Origin: Novosphingobium sp. KCTC 2891
Lineage (GTDB): Bacteria > Pseudomonadota > Alphaproteobacteria > Sphingomonadales > Sphingomonadaceae
Assembly: GCF_025938155.1 (NCBI RefSeq)
Contig: NZ_JAPCZG010000016.1
Location: 1-57,449, forward strand
Length of the DNA: 57,449 bases
Reading direction: 5' to 3'
Position 1 is the stretch's first letter, and each line of letters begins with the position of its first letter. Positions 34,418-42,329 of the stretch are shown one piece after another. Made by a program: the position numbers and the translations under genes. Below the pieces are notes generated by a model. That model ran no database searches. It was not told where the DNA came from and saw only the letters and a program-made list of their open reading frames with translations.

Positions 34418-35707
34418 TCACACGCGGGCGAGGCGATCCTTGTATGTCTTGCCGCCGACCATCACCAGGTCAAGCGTCTCGAGCGGGCGGCGAAGGATGC
34501 CGATGTCAGCCAGCGGATCGCCATCGACCACGATCAGGTCGGCCAGGCGCCCCTTCTGGATAAGGCCGCCATCGTTGCCCAGACCCATCATCTTCGCGCC
34601 ATTGCGCGTCGCCCAGGTGAGCACGTCCCGTGCCGCGATGTTGCAATCGTTGACATAGACTTCCAGCTCTTCGGCATAGTTGCCGTAGCCGTGCATCATG
34701 AATTCCAGGCCGAAATCGTCACCCGGCACAATGTTGATGCCGGCGGCATGGATGCGCGGCAGCATCTCGCGCAGGTTCTCGAAGGAACGCACGACGGGTT
34801 GGAGCTGCGTTGAACGCGCCAGATCGCCTTCGCCGCTAGGCATCAGCTTCTTGAGGAACAGCATGCTGGGCACATAGTGCGTCCCATGCTTGACCATGGC
34901 CTCGATCACTTCATCGTCCATGCCATCGCCATGGTCGACGATGTCCATGCCCAGTTCGACCGCTTCCAGCATATGCCGCTTGGTGGTGACATGGCCGCGC
35001 ACGATGGCGCCGTGGTCGTGCGCGGTCTCGATGACGGTTGCCAGTTCGTCGCGGGTCATGCTGCGCATGTCCTCGGGATAATCGATGCCGTGGCCACCGC
35101 TGGGGAAGATCTTGATGACTTCCACCTTCCGGCGCAGTTGGTGGCGCACTGCCTTGCGCATTCCTTCCACACCATCGGCATAAAGCTCTTGTCCGATAAT
35201 CTGCATCCCGTCTTCGCGCGGCGGAGCGGGGAGCCAGAACGAATTGGGCTCGTTCTCGTTGCCGGAAGAATTGATGTGCAGCCCGGAGGGGCGGATGCGC
35301 GGGCCCGGGATGCGTCCGTCGGCAATCGCCATTTTCATGGCCACGTCATTGTCGAAGCTGCATGCCGCGCCGACGACATTGGTGACACCCGACTGGATCG
35401 CGTAGTTCAGGTTTTCCACGCAGACGGCGGCCAGATAGGAGGGCGGGCTTTGCGTGCCGAGATACAGCTTACCCACGTCGGCCAGTCGCAACCCGCCGTA
35501 ATCGGGATGCCAGTGACCCTGGGTCATGCCGGGCATCAAGGTCTTGCCACCAAGATCGACGTGCTCGCCTTCGGCGCCACGCAAGGCTTCGCTGTCCGGC
35601 GCGACCTCGACAATGCGTTCGCCTTCGACGGCGACGGTCATTCCATTTTTTGCTTCGTTTTCGCCATCAAAGAGGCGTGCGTTGTGGAAGAATGTCGGCA
35701 ATGCCAT
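34418..35707 (-). CDS. Metal-dependent amidohydrolase (imidazolonepropionase/prolidase-like)
   Basis: 429 residues. The composite beta-sandwich/TIM-barrel plan is visible: N-terminal GMTVAVEGERIVEVAP, metal motif HWHPD after LMPGMTQG, a lysine in KIFPSGG, histidines in GHVTTKRH and VDHGDG, aspartate in GDDFG, and the C-terminal GLIQKGRLADLIVVDGDPL. It hydrolyses an amide, ester or lactone bond. The family is wide, so the substrate is open. The ATG at 35707 follows AAGGGAAAGGAAC. It is divergent from the amidohydrolase-2 gene at 35954 and has no signal peptide. Confidence 0.87.
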   Translation of the reverse strand: MALPTFFHNARLFDGENEAKNGMTVAVEGERIVEVAPDSEALRGAEGEHVDLGGKTLMPGMTQGHWHPDYGGLRLADVGKLYLGTQSPPSYLAAVCVENLNYAIQSGVTNVVGAACSFDNDVAMKMAIADGRIPGPRIRPSGLHINSSGNENEPNSFWLPAPPREDGMQIIGQELYADGVEGMRKAVRHQLRRKVEVIKIFPSGGHGIDYPEDMRSMTRDELATVIETAHDHGAIVRGHVTTKRHMLEAVELGMDIVDHGDGMDDEVIEAMVKHGTHYVPSMLFLKKLMPSGEGDLARSTQLQPVVRSFENLREMLPRIHAAGINIVPGDDFGLEFMMHGYGNYAEELEVYVNDCNIAARDVLTWATRNGAKMMGLGNDGGLIQKGRLADLIVVDGDPLADIGILRRPLETLDLVMVGGKTYKDRLARV

Positions 35708-35804
35708 GTTCCTTTCCCTTATGGCTGGAAGCGCTGAGGTTCCCTGACCTTCAAGCTTGACTTCCATGCTTCATGGCCCCGTCAGATCGCTGGTCAAGCA
35801 ATCC

Positions 35805-35818
35805 ACAGCACTGTGGGG
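35805..35818. promoter_or_regulatory. Inverted repeat CCACAG-CA-CTGTGG in a divergent promoter
   Basis: Perfect 6-bp arms with a two-base spacer lie in the 246-bp gap between the divergent amidohydrolases. A half-site CTGGTCAA (35792-35799), identical to one arm of the 16-bp palindrome at 12974, lies 5 bp to the left. Both are candidate regulator sites. Confidence 0.45.
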
Positions 35819-35953
35819 AAGAAGTGCTTTTTCCGGGTAGCCGCATTGCGCCTACAGTGAAGACGCGGGGGGAGATTTGCGGCGAGATCGGCGTAAATTG
35901 AACATGCCGAGTCGCCAAATAGTCGTAGCGGCATGAATACTCAGGAGAGTGAT

Positions 35954-37090
35954 ATGAAGCCTTTTATCTTCAGCGCTGACGCTCACATCGCCGAGCCGCC
36001 AGATCTTTACCGCAACGCGTTGCCGGCTCATCTTCAGCAGTGGGCGCTTTCCACCGAAGTGGACGGTGAATCGATCGTTATCCTGATGGGCGAACAGAAG
36101 ATTCTGAAAGTCTATCGCAACTTCCACGATCACAAGACCGGCCAGCTCGATTGCCCGGACGTGCGTCGACTTGGTGGCCGCAACCTCGATGCGCGCCTTC
36201 AGGACATGGTGCGCGATGGTGTGGATGCCGAACTGTGCTATCCCTCTCTGGGTCTGCAGCTGCCGCGCGTGCTTGACCGTGAAGCGGCGCGCATTTCGCA
36301 CGAAGCCTACAACGACTGGGCATGGGAATATACCGACGGCCTGCACGACAAGCTGGTTGCCGGGGCGATGATCCCCGTCATCAACATGGATGACGCGATG
36401 GCCGAGCTCGATCGCGTTCTGAAGATGGGCTACCGCGCGGTGTGCCTGCCTTCGGTCCTGTTCGATTGCACGCCGAACTACAACCAGCCCGATTGGGATC
36501 CGTTCTTTGCCGTCTGCGGCGAAGCGGGCGTTCCGATCTGCCTGCATACCGCGACCGGTGACATGCCGATCCGCGCGATGCGTGGTCCTGGCGCTGCGGT
36601 CTACAACTACGTCCGCCTGATGAACGACGCCGTCAACTCGGTCTGCCTGCTGGCCGCCGGCGGCGTGCTCGATCGCAATCCCAAGGCCCGGATCCTGCTG
36701 TCGGAATATGGCGCAGGCTGGTTGCTGGCCCTGGGTGAACGCATGGACGAAGCCTATTTCGGCCACGCGCCGATGGTGCAGCCCAAGCTTGGCCGCCTGC
36801 CCAGCCAGATCCTGAGCGAGCAGGTCGTGCTGTGCCTTCAGAACGATCTTGGCGCGCTCAAGACGCTGCGTGAACAGGGCGTGGGTTCGATGGTCTTTGC
36901 GACCGACTATCCGCATTCGGAAGGCACGTTCCCCTATTCGCAGGAACTGGTCGACAAGATCCTGACCGAAACCCCGCACCTGACCCAGGAAGAGCGCGAA
37001 GCCGTTCTGGGCCAGACTGCGGTCAAGCTCTTCAAGATCGATATGGATAAGGCGCGCAATGCCAAGATGCCGGAGCGGGCAGCCGCCTGA
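35954..37090 (+). CDS. Amidohydrolase-2 family protein (decarboxylase/hydrolase fold)
   Basis: 378 residues. The TIM-barrel metal pattern is SADAHIAEPPDLY at the N-terminus, ICLHTATGD in the middle, LLSEYGAGWLL, and FATDYPHSEG near residue 320. This branch contains gamma-resorcylate and ACMS decarboxylases as well as hydrolases, and is common in steroid and aromatic catabolic clusters. The ATG at 35954 follows AGGAGAG by five bases, better than the ATG at 35933. It is divergent from the other amidohydrolase and followed 113 bp later by a flavin reductase. Confidence 0.87.
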   Translation: MKPFIFSADAHIAEPPDLYRNALPAHLQQWALSTEVDGESIVILMGEQKILKVYRNFHDHKTGQLDCPDVRRLGGRNLDARLQDMVRDGVDAELCYPSLGLQLPRVLDREAARISHEAYNDWAWEYTDGLHDKLVAGAMIPVINMDDAMAELDRVLKMGYRAVCLPSVLFDCTPNYNQPDWDPFFAVCGEAGVPICLHTATGDMPIRAMRGPGAAVYNYVRLMNDAVNSVCLLAAGGVLDRNPKARILLSEYGAGWLLALGERMDEAYFGHAPMVQPKLGRLPSQILSEQVVLCLQNDLGALKTLREQGVGSMVFATDYPHSEGTFPYSQELVDKILTETPHLTQEEREAVLGQTAVKLFKIDMDKARNAKMPERAAA

Positions 37091-37115
37091 TCCAGCATTC
37101 GCGTTGTGGCGGGCT

Positions 37116-37138
37116 CCCTTTCCTTTTTCGGGGAAGGG
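37116..37138 (+). terminator. Weak stem-loop between amidohydrolase and flavin reductase
   Basis: CCCTTTCC pairs with GGGGAAGGG-type bases (one wobble) around a short T-rich loop, 26 bp after the amidohydrolase stop. No T-run follows. It may attenuate and not end transcription. Confidence 0.3.
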
Positions 37139-37203
37139 GGCCTGCTTCGTTTTGGACGATCGAATTCCGCGGGACCGCGCAAAGCCCGCAACAAGGAACG
37201 GGC

Positions 37204-37689
37204 ATGACCATCCCCATCGATTCTGCTTATTTCCGTCGTATCCTGGGGCATTATCCCACGGGCATTTGCATCATTACCTCGATTGACGCCGAAGGCGCGC
37301 CGCTGGGTATGGTCGTGGGTTCGTTCACGTCCGTCTCGCTGGATCCGCCGCTGGTGGGCTTCCTGCCGACGACCAATTCGGAAAGCTGGCGCCGGATCGG
37401 GGAAAGTGGGCGCTTTTGCGTCAACGTGCTGTCCTCCCAGCAAGAGACGCTGTGCCGCACGTTCGCATCGCGCATACCTGACAAGTATGCGGGGATCGAC
37501 TACCGCCTGTCCCCGGGGGGGCTGCCGATTTTCGATGGCGCTATTGCATGGATAGAATGCGACATTCACGCGGTGCATGAAGCCGGCGACCACCTGATTG
37601 TGCTGGGTGACGTGCGTGCGCTCGACGTGGAACACCCCGAATCACCGCTGCTGTTCTTCAAGGGCGACTATGTCAGCCTGAATGTGTGA
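37204..37689 (+). CDS. Flavin reductase (HpaC/HsaB-like, FMN-binding split barrel)
   Basis: 161 residues with the flavin-reductase-like pattern: FRRILGHYPTGICIITSIDA, MVVGSFTSVSLDPPLVGFLP, FCVNVLSSQQ and the late conserved HLIVLGDV. It supplies reduced FMN/FAD to a two-component monooxygenase using NAD(P)H. No large oxygenase component of the HsaA or HpaB type is present in this window, so its partner lies elsewhere. ACAAGGAACGGGC precedes the ATG at 37204. It ends at a strong terminator and converges with an SDR. Confidence 0.88.
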   Translation: MTIPIDSAYFRRILGHYPTGICIITSIDAEGAPLGMVVGSFTSVSLDPPLVGFLPTTNSESWRRIGESGRFCVNVLSSQQETLCRTFASRIPDKYAGIDYRLSPGGLPIFDGAIAWIECDIHAVHEAGDHLIVLGDVRALDVEHPESPLLFFKGDYVSLNV

Positions 37690-37711
37690 TCCGCGCGTCA
37701 GCCGCACAAGC

Positions 37712-37750
37712 AAGGGGCGCCCGGTCAGGCATTGACCGGGCGCCCCTTTT
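37712..37750. terminator. Bidirectional Rho-independent terminator
   Basis: AAGGGGCGCCCGGTCA and TGACCGGGCGCCCCTT form a perfect stem of at least 14 GC-rich pairs with a short loop and a TTTT tail. It separates the rightward flavin reductase from the leftward SDR ending at 37759. Confidence 0.93.
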
Positions 37751-37758
37751 CGTTTCGC

Positions 37759-38556
37759 TTATCGCGTCAAATAGCCGCCATCGGCCACCAGGCCATGGCC
37801 GGTGACGAAGCTGGAAGCATCGCTGCACAACCACACCACGGCGTTGCCGATTTCGGCAGGGGTACCAAGCCGTCCCACTGGCTGGCCTGCTACCATCGCT
37901 TCGATATAGGCTGGCCCGCCGACGGGGTCGCGTTCAAGGTAGGCATCCATCGCGGGCGTATGGATCGTGCCGGGACACACGGCATTTACCCGGATCCCCT
38001 TGGTGGCGTAGTCGAGGGCAGCCGAGCGGGTGAGGCCCAGGATGGCATGCTTGCTGGCGACATAGGCGGGCATGTTGGGCGTGGCCACATGGCTGCAAAC
38101 GGAACCGCAGTTCACGATGACGCCGCCGCCCTGCTCTTCCATCAGCCCGATTTCATGCTTCATCGACAGGAAGATGCTGGTGACATTGGTCGTCATCACC
38201 ATGTCCCATGCGTCTTCGGGATAGGTGCCGAGCGGTTCGAATGCACCGCCCACGCCCACATTGTTGAATGCGCAATCAAGGCGCCCGAAGCGTGACCGGA
38301 TCGTCCCGAACAGTTCGGCAATGCTGGCGCGGTCGCGCATGTCGCACGCCACGAACGTGGCCGCGTTGCCCGCCGCAACGATCGCTTCGGCCGCGGCATT
38401 GCCTTTTTCCACGTCGAAGTCGGCCAAGATGACCGTGGCGCCGGCTGCGGCCATCGCCACAGCCGCACCATTGCCGATGCCCGATGCCCCGCCCGTGACA
38501 AGGGCGATCCTGCCATCGAGAAGGCGGCCCATCGGGTTGTTTGCCTGCGCGCTCAT
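37759..38556 (-). CDS. SDR-family oxidoreductase
   Basis: 265 residues. The cofactor motif is TGGASGIGNG, then NNVGVGG, catalytic serine in NCGSVCS, catalytic YVASK and the tail VTGHGLVADGGYLTR. It is a classical NAD-dependent dehydrogenase and could oxidise the alcohol made by the P450 two genes upstream. The ATG at 38556 follows AGGAGAAAG and lies 26 bp behind the ferredoxin. It is the last gene of the receptor-PQQ-P450-ferredoxin operon, just before the terminator. Confidence 0.92.
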   Translation of the reverse strand: MSAQANNPMGRLLDGRIALVTGGASGIGNGAAVAMAAAGATVILADFDVEKGNAAAEAIVAAGNAATFVACDMRDRASIAELFGTIRSRFGRLDCAFNNVGVGGAFEPLGTYPEDAWDMVMTTNVTSIFLSMKHEIGLMEEQGGGVIVNCGSVCSHVATPNMPAYVASKHAILGLTRSAALDYATKGIRVNAVCPGTIHTPAMDAYLERDPVGGPAYIEAMVAGQPVGRLGTPAEIGNAVVWLCSDASSFVTGHGLVADGGYLTR

Positions 38557-38582
38557 CCTTGGCTTTCTCCTGCCTTCAGCAC

Positions 38583-38774
38583 TCAATACGTCTCGATGGC
38601 GCCTTCGGGGCAACTGCGCACGGCGTGGTCCACGGCATGCTCAAGCTCGGGCGGAACATCGGTCATCTTGACATAGGCATGGCCGTCTTCGTCGTTGAGT
38701 TCGAAGATTTCTGGGCAGGCGAGGCGGCACATCCCTTGGCCGACGCACCGATCATCGTTCACGCGCACTTTCAT
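38583..38774 (-). CDS. Small [3Fe-4S]/[4Fe-4S] ferredoxin for P450
   Basis: 63 residues: MKVRVNDDRCVGQGMC, then RLACPEIFEL and a C-terminal CPEGAIETY. Cysteines are at 10, 16, 20 and 54, the arrangement of single-cluster ferredoxins that feed bacterial P450s (Cx5C, then CP near the end). It lies 29 bp downstream of the P450 gene in the same operon and is the only ferredoxin gene in the window. It may also have to serve the Rieske enzyme, the first P450 or the 2-oxoacid oxidoreductase. No ferredoxin reductase gene is nearby. Confidence 0.92.
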   Translation of the reverse strand: MKVRVNDDRCVGQGMCRLACPEIFELNDEDGHAYVKMTDVPPELEHAVDHAVRSCPEGAIETY

Positions 38775-38803
38775 GGAAATATCCTTCGCAACAAAAGAAG
38801 ATG

Positions 38804-40060
38804 TCAGGCCAATGCCCCGCTGCCCACCTTGTGGCCCGGCGTGAACGTGGCCGGAACGCTGATGAGGCCATTGACCGAAGTGGCGCTGGGGAAGCGGCGC
38901 ACGCGTGCTTCGTCCACCATGATATCGGGCATGCGTGTCATCACTTCGCGGAACATCACCTCGAAGAACACGCGCGCAAGGAACGAACCAAGGCAGCGGT
39001 GGATGCCCGCGCCAAAGCCCACGTGAGGGTTGGGCATGCGGTCGAGGATCACCGTGTCGGCATCGGGGAACACGCGTTCGTCGCGGTTGGCCGCGCCCAG
39101 CGCCATCAGCACTTGCTCACCGGCCTTCATCGACGCCCCGCAAACCTCGGTATCGTGCGTGACCGTGCGGGCCTGCGAATTGATCGGCGAGAAGTAGCGG
39201 ACGAACTCTTCCTTGGCCTTGTCCAGCAATTCCGGCTCATCGATGAGACGCTGCCGCGCTTCGAGATCCTGGCTGAGATAGATCATCGTGTTGGAAAACA
39301 GCGCGGTCGTGGTGCCCACGCCGCCCACAAGCACCATCATGCCGATGTCGATCAGTTCCTGCTTGCTCAGCTTGCCCTCAGCAGTGTTCGCATGGCACAG
39401 CGTGCCGAACAGGCCGGGCTGCTGCTCAGCCCAGTTGAGATCGACGGCAGCCGACAGTTGCTGACGGATCCATTCAAGATCGGCAAGGCATTGCCCGAAC
39501 TCTTCTGTTCCGCGGGCATAGGCCAGCTGGTGGAACGGCAAGGACCAGCGTCGCCATTCGTCTTCGCTGTAATTGATTCCCAGAATCCTGAGCGTGGAAA
39601 GCGCGGTCAGCGGGTTGGTGAAGTCGCGGGTGATATCCACTTCACCTTTCTCGATCACCCGGTCGATCAGCGCGGTGGCCACTTCGGTTACGACGCCGGT
39701 ATAGCTCTTGGCGGCCTTGGGCGCGAAGAATGGGTTGAGGAGGAAGCGATATTTCTTCCACTTCGGCGGATCGGTCTCCACCGGGATGAAAGCACGCGCG
39801 GGAACGGGGGGCACCACGTTCCCGCCGGTGGGTACATCGCCCTCTTTTTCCCAGTGCTTGGCCGACGAGAACGTTTCCCAGTCCCGCATCATTTCCGTCA
39901 GTTCGGGATAGCCAGCCGCGACCCAGTAGCCGTTTTGTCCGGTCGACTTGAAGACCGGGCACTGCTTTTGCAAATCGGGGAAGCGTTCACGCCAGCCGGC
40001 ATAATCGACATCGGCGGGGTCAAAATCGGTAACGCATACTTGCGCAGTGTCTTCGGGCAC
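38804..40060 (-). CDS. Cytochrome P450 (CYP101-like) lacking the I-helix acid
   Basis: 418 residues. The heme loop VGFGAGIHRCLGSFLAR gives ligand C356. The K-helix ExxR is E285-R288 (EEFVRYFSP). The I-helix reads LVGGVGTTTALF, so the usual acid before the conserved threonine (Asp in P450cam GGLDT) is glycine at 249, followed by T250. The acid normally helps oxygen activation, so proton delivery must differ. The overall pattern is close to P450cam-type enzymes acting on terpenoids or ring systems. Ferredoxin and SDR genes follow at 29 and 26 bp. GACCAGGAGACTG precedes the ATG. Confidence 0.92.
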   Translation of the reverse strand: MPEDTAQVCVTDFDPADVDYAGWRERFPDLQKQCPVFKSTGQNGYWVAAGYPELTEMMRDWETFSSAKHWEKEGDVPTGGNVVPPVPARAFIPVETDPPKWKKYRFLLNPFFAPKAAKSYTGVVTEVATALIDRVIEKGEVDITRDFTNPLTALSTLRILGINYSEDEWRRWSLPFHQLAYARGTEEFGQCLADLEWIRQQLSAAVDLNWAEQQPGLFGTLCHANTAEGKLSKQELIDIGMMVLVGGVGTTTALFSNTMIYLSQDLEARQRLIDEPELLDKAKEEFVRYFSPINSQARTVTHDTEVCGASMKAGEQVLMALGAANRDERVFPDADTVILDRMPNPHVGFGAGIHRCLGSFLARVFFEVMFREVMTRMPDIMVDEARVRRFPSATSVNGLISVPATFTPGHKVGSGALA

Positions 40061-40125
40061 ATCAGTCTCCTGGTCGATTTTATGCGATTATGTCAGATTG
40101 CACGTCCTTGGCCGTCGCTCGTCTG

Positions 40126-42270
40126 TTATGATCCGGCACGCATCTGTTGTGAATTTGCGGAGCGCAGGTCTGCACGCCGGCTGCGCAGGTACTGGCGCAG
40201 GTCATCCATATCCCGTGCCGAAAATTCGGGGAAAATTGGCATTCCCTGTGAAACCAGCGCCCCTTCGTGAACGACGGCGGCAAAGGCTTCGGATGACAGG
40301 GGAATGGGCGAGCGGCGCAAGTCGGGGGCTACGCCGCCACCGGCATCGGCGCCGATACCGTGACAGGAAAAGCATTGTCCGAACAGGCGCGCGCCGCGCG
40401 TGGCCGAGGCCGTGTCTTCACGATAGTCCGGATCGTCCAGAGGCGTCGTGTCGGCAGGTTCGGGCCGGGGCAGGGTTGCGGTGCCCCCGATCGCGAACGT
40501 CAGCACGCGCCGCTGCGTGGTGCGATAGTCGCTGGTCGTGGCAATGGCGCTTGCATCCACGCCGGCACTCGTGCCCGGCCCGGCCAACACGGTGATGTAT
40601 TGCCGCCCGCCGACCATATAGGAGATGGGCGCCGCCAGCACCGGGGCTTGTGCCGCAAACGACCACAGCCGTTTTCCCGTCCGGGCGTCATAGGCGTTGA
40701 ACTGACCATCGGCCTGTCCCTGGAACACAAGATTGCCGGCCGTGGCCATCAGGCCGCCGTTCCATTTCTTGGGTGTTTCCACCTTCCAGGCCAGTTTTTG
40801 CGTGGCCGGGTTCCATGCCACGAGGAAGCTGGTGGGATCGGGCAACTTGGTCGAAGGGCCGAACGCGGGGTAGGCTCCCACGTCATAGGCGGCGTGGGGC
40901 GTACGTTTCCAGTTGGCGAGATCCAGTCCTGCGTCCGTGAAAACAAGGCCCGCCTCGGCGACCGGCACATAGACAAGTCCGGTCTGTGGGCTGAAGGCGC
41001 TTGGCATGTGCGAATGGGCACCGCTGTTGCTGGGCCATAATTCAAAGCTTTGGCCGTTTTCGTAGCGCGCCCCTGCCACTTCGACCGGACGCCCGGTTTT
41101 GGGGTCGATGCGGGTGGCCCAGGTGACCTTCGCGATCTTTTCGGCGGAGATGAACTTGCCGTTGGTCCGGTCGATCACATACAGGAAGCCGTTCTTGGGC
41201 GCCGTGACCAGCACCTTGCGCACTTTCCCGCCGATCCTGAGGTTGGCCAGGTGCATGTCCATCGCGGCGTTGTAGTCCCACGTCTCGCCCGGATTGACCT
41301 GGTAGTGCCACTTGTAGCGGCCGGTGTTCACATCAAGCGCGAGGATCGAGGCGAGAAACAGGTTGTCGCCCTTGCCCTGAGAGCGGACCTTGCGATTCCA
41401 CGGGGCGCCATTGCCTGTGCCGATGAACACGGTGCGCGTTTCCGGGTCATAGGACAGCGCGTTCCAAACCGTGCCACCGCCGCCGAATTTCCACCATTCG
41501 CCCGACCATGTCTTGGCGGCCATCGCCATGGCCGCGTTCTCGAATCCCTTGGCGGGATCGCCAGGGACGGTGAAGAAGCGCCACACCTGCTCCCCGGTCC
41601 GGGCGTCGTAGGCGGTGACATAGCCACGCGCATCGGAGCTGTCCGCGCCCCCATGCCCCACGATGACCTTGCCATCGAAAATGCGGGGCGCGGCCGTGAT
41701 GTAACGCAGATCGCCATCTTCCAGCGTCTGACTGCTCCATGCAACGGTCCCGGTGCGCGCATCGAGCGCGATCAGGCGGCCATCGACTGTGCCGGTATAG
41801 ATCCGCCCGTCCCAGTAGCCCAGTCCCCGCGATCCCCACGAGCGGCGCAGGCGCTCGCCGGCCGCTTCAGGGGCGTGCGGATCGTACGTCCACAGTTCCC
41901 CGCCGGTGACTGCATCGACTGCGTGGACCACGCTGTAGCCCGTTGTGAAATAGAGTACCCCGTCAACTTCCAGCGGCTGCGTCACGGCATTGCCGGGGGG
42001 AAGGTCGATCGACCACGAAAGCCCCAGGTCGCCCAAGTTCCGGGCGTTCACCTGATCGAGGGGGCTATAGTGCTGCTCGCCAAAAGTGCGGCCATAGCCG
42101 GCCCAGTTGGCCCCGTCGGAGCCATCTTTCAGAATGGCTGCCGGCTCACTGCGATGGACGGATGGAGCCGAACCGGGGTGCCCCGCGACAAGCATGGCCG
42201 CACTGGCCATAAGCCCGGTCGTTATGGTTGCCCGATGGATGAATCCGCGCCTGCAGTGGAACTGTTTCAA
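40126..42270 (-). CDS. Periplasmic PQQ-dependent dehydrogenase with cytochrome c domain
   Basis: 714 residues from a TTG at 42270. This gives a signal peptide with a Tat-like CRRGF and the hydrophobic LMASAAMLVAG. An eight-bladed propeller follows (repeated LDARTG/YDARTG and W motifs, catalytic-loop ETWDYNAAMD), then a C-terminal cytochrome c with C633-x-x-C636-H637. This is the type II quinohemoprotein alcohol dehydrogenase layout. The vicinal Cys-Cys pair usual near residue 140 is absent: the segment reads RRSWGSRGLGYWDGRIY. It should oxidise an alcohol in the periplasm and pass electrons to a cytochrome. It lies 59 bp after the TonB receptor and 65 bp before the P450. Confidence 0.88.
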   Translation of the reverse strand: MKQFHCRRGFIHRATITTGLMASAAMLVAGHPGSAPSVHRSEPAAILKDGSDGANWAGYGRTFGEQHYSPLDQVNARNLGDLGLSWSIDLPPGNAVTQPLEVDGVLYFTTGYSVVHAVDAVTGGELWTYDPHAPEAAGERLRRSWGSRGLGYWDGRIYTGTVDGRLIALDARTGTVAWSSQTLEDGDLRYITAAPRIFDGKVIVGHGGADSSDARGYVTAYDARTGEQVWRFFTVPGDPAKGFENAAMAMAAKTWSGEWWKFGGGGTVWNALSYDPETRTVFIGTGNGAPWNRKVRSQGKGDNLFLASILALDVNTGRYKWHYQVNPGETWDYNAAMDMHLANLRIGGKVRKVLVTAPKNGFLYVIDRTNGKFISAEKIAKVTWATRIDPKTGRPVEVAGARYENGQSFELWPSNSGAHSHMPSAFSPQTGLVYVPVAEAGLVFTDAGLDLANWKRTPHAAYDVGAYPAFGPSTKLPDPTSFLVAWNPATQKLAWKVETPKKWNGGLMATAGNLVFQGQADGQFNAYDARTGKRLWSFAAQAPVLAAPISYMVGGRQYITVLAGPGTSAGVDASAIATTSDYRTTQRRVLTFAIGGTATLPRPEPADTTPLDDPDYREDTASATRGARLFGQCFSCHGIGADAGGGVAPDLRRSPIPLSSEAFAAVVHEGALVSQGMPIFPEFSARDMDDLRQYLRSRRADLRSANSQQMRAGS

Positions 42271-42329
42271 GATTTGTGTCCCGTACAAAAAATTGCCGCC
42301 CGTATTGGTTATACGGGCGGCAAGGCGGT

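Noticed and set aside
37204..37689. Possible partner oxygenase for the flavin reductase within the window
   Set aside because: The nearby acyl-CoA dehydrogenase (51374) has the normal EPGAGSD and NGQKTFISNG motifs and sits in a beta-oxidation operon, so I did not call it an HsaA-type hydroxylase.
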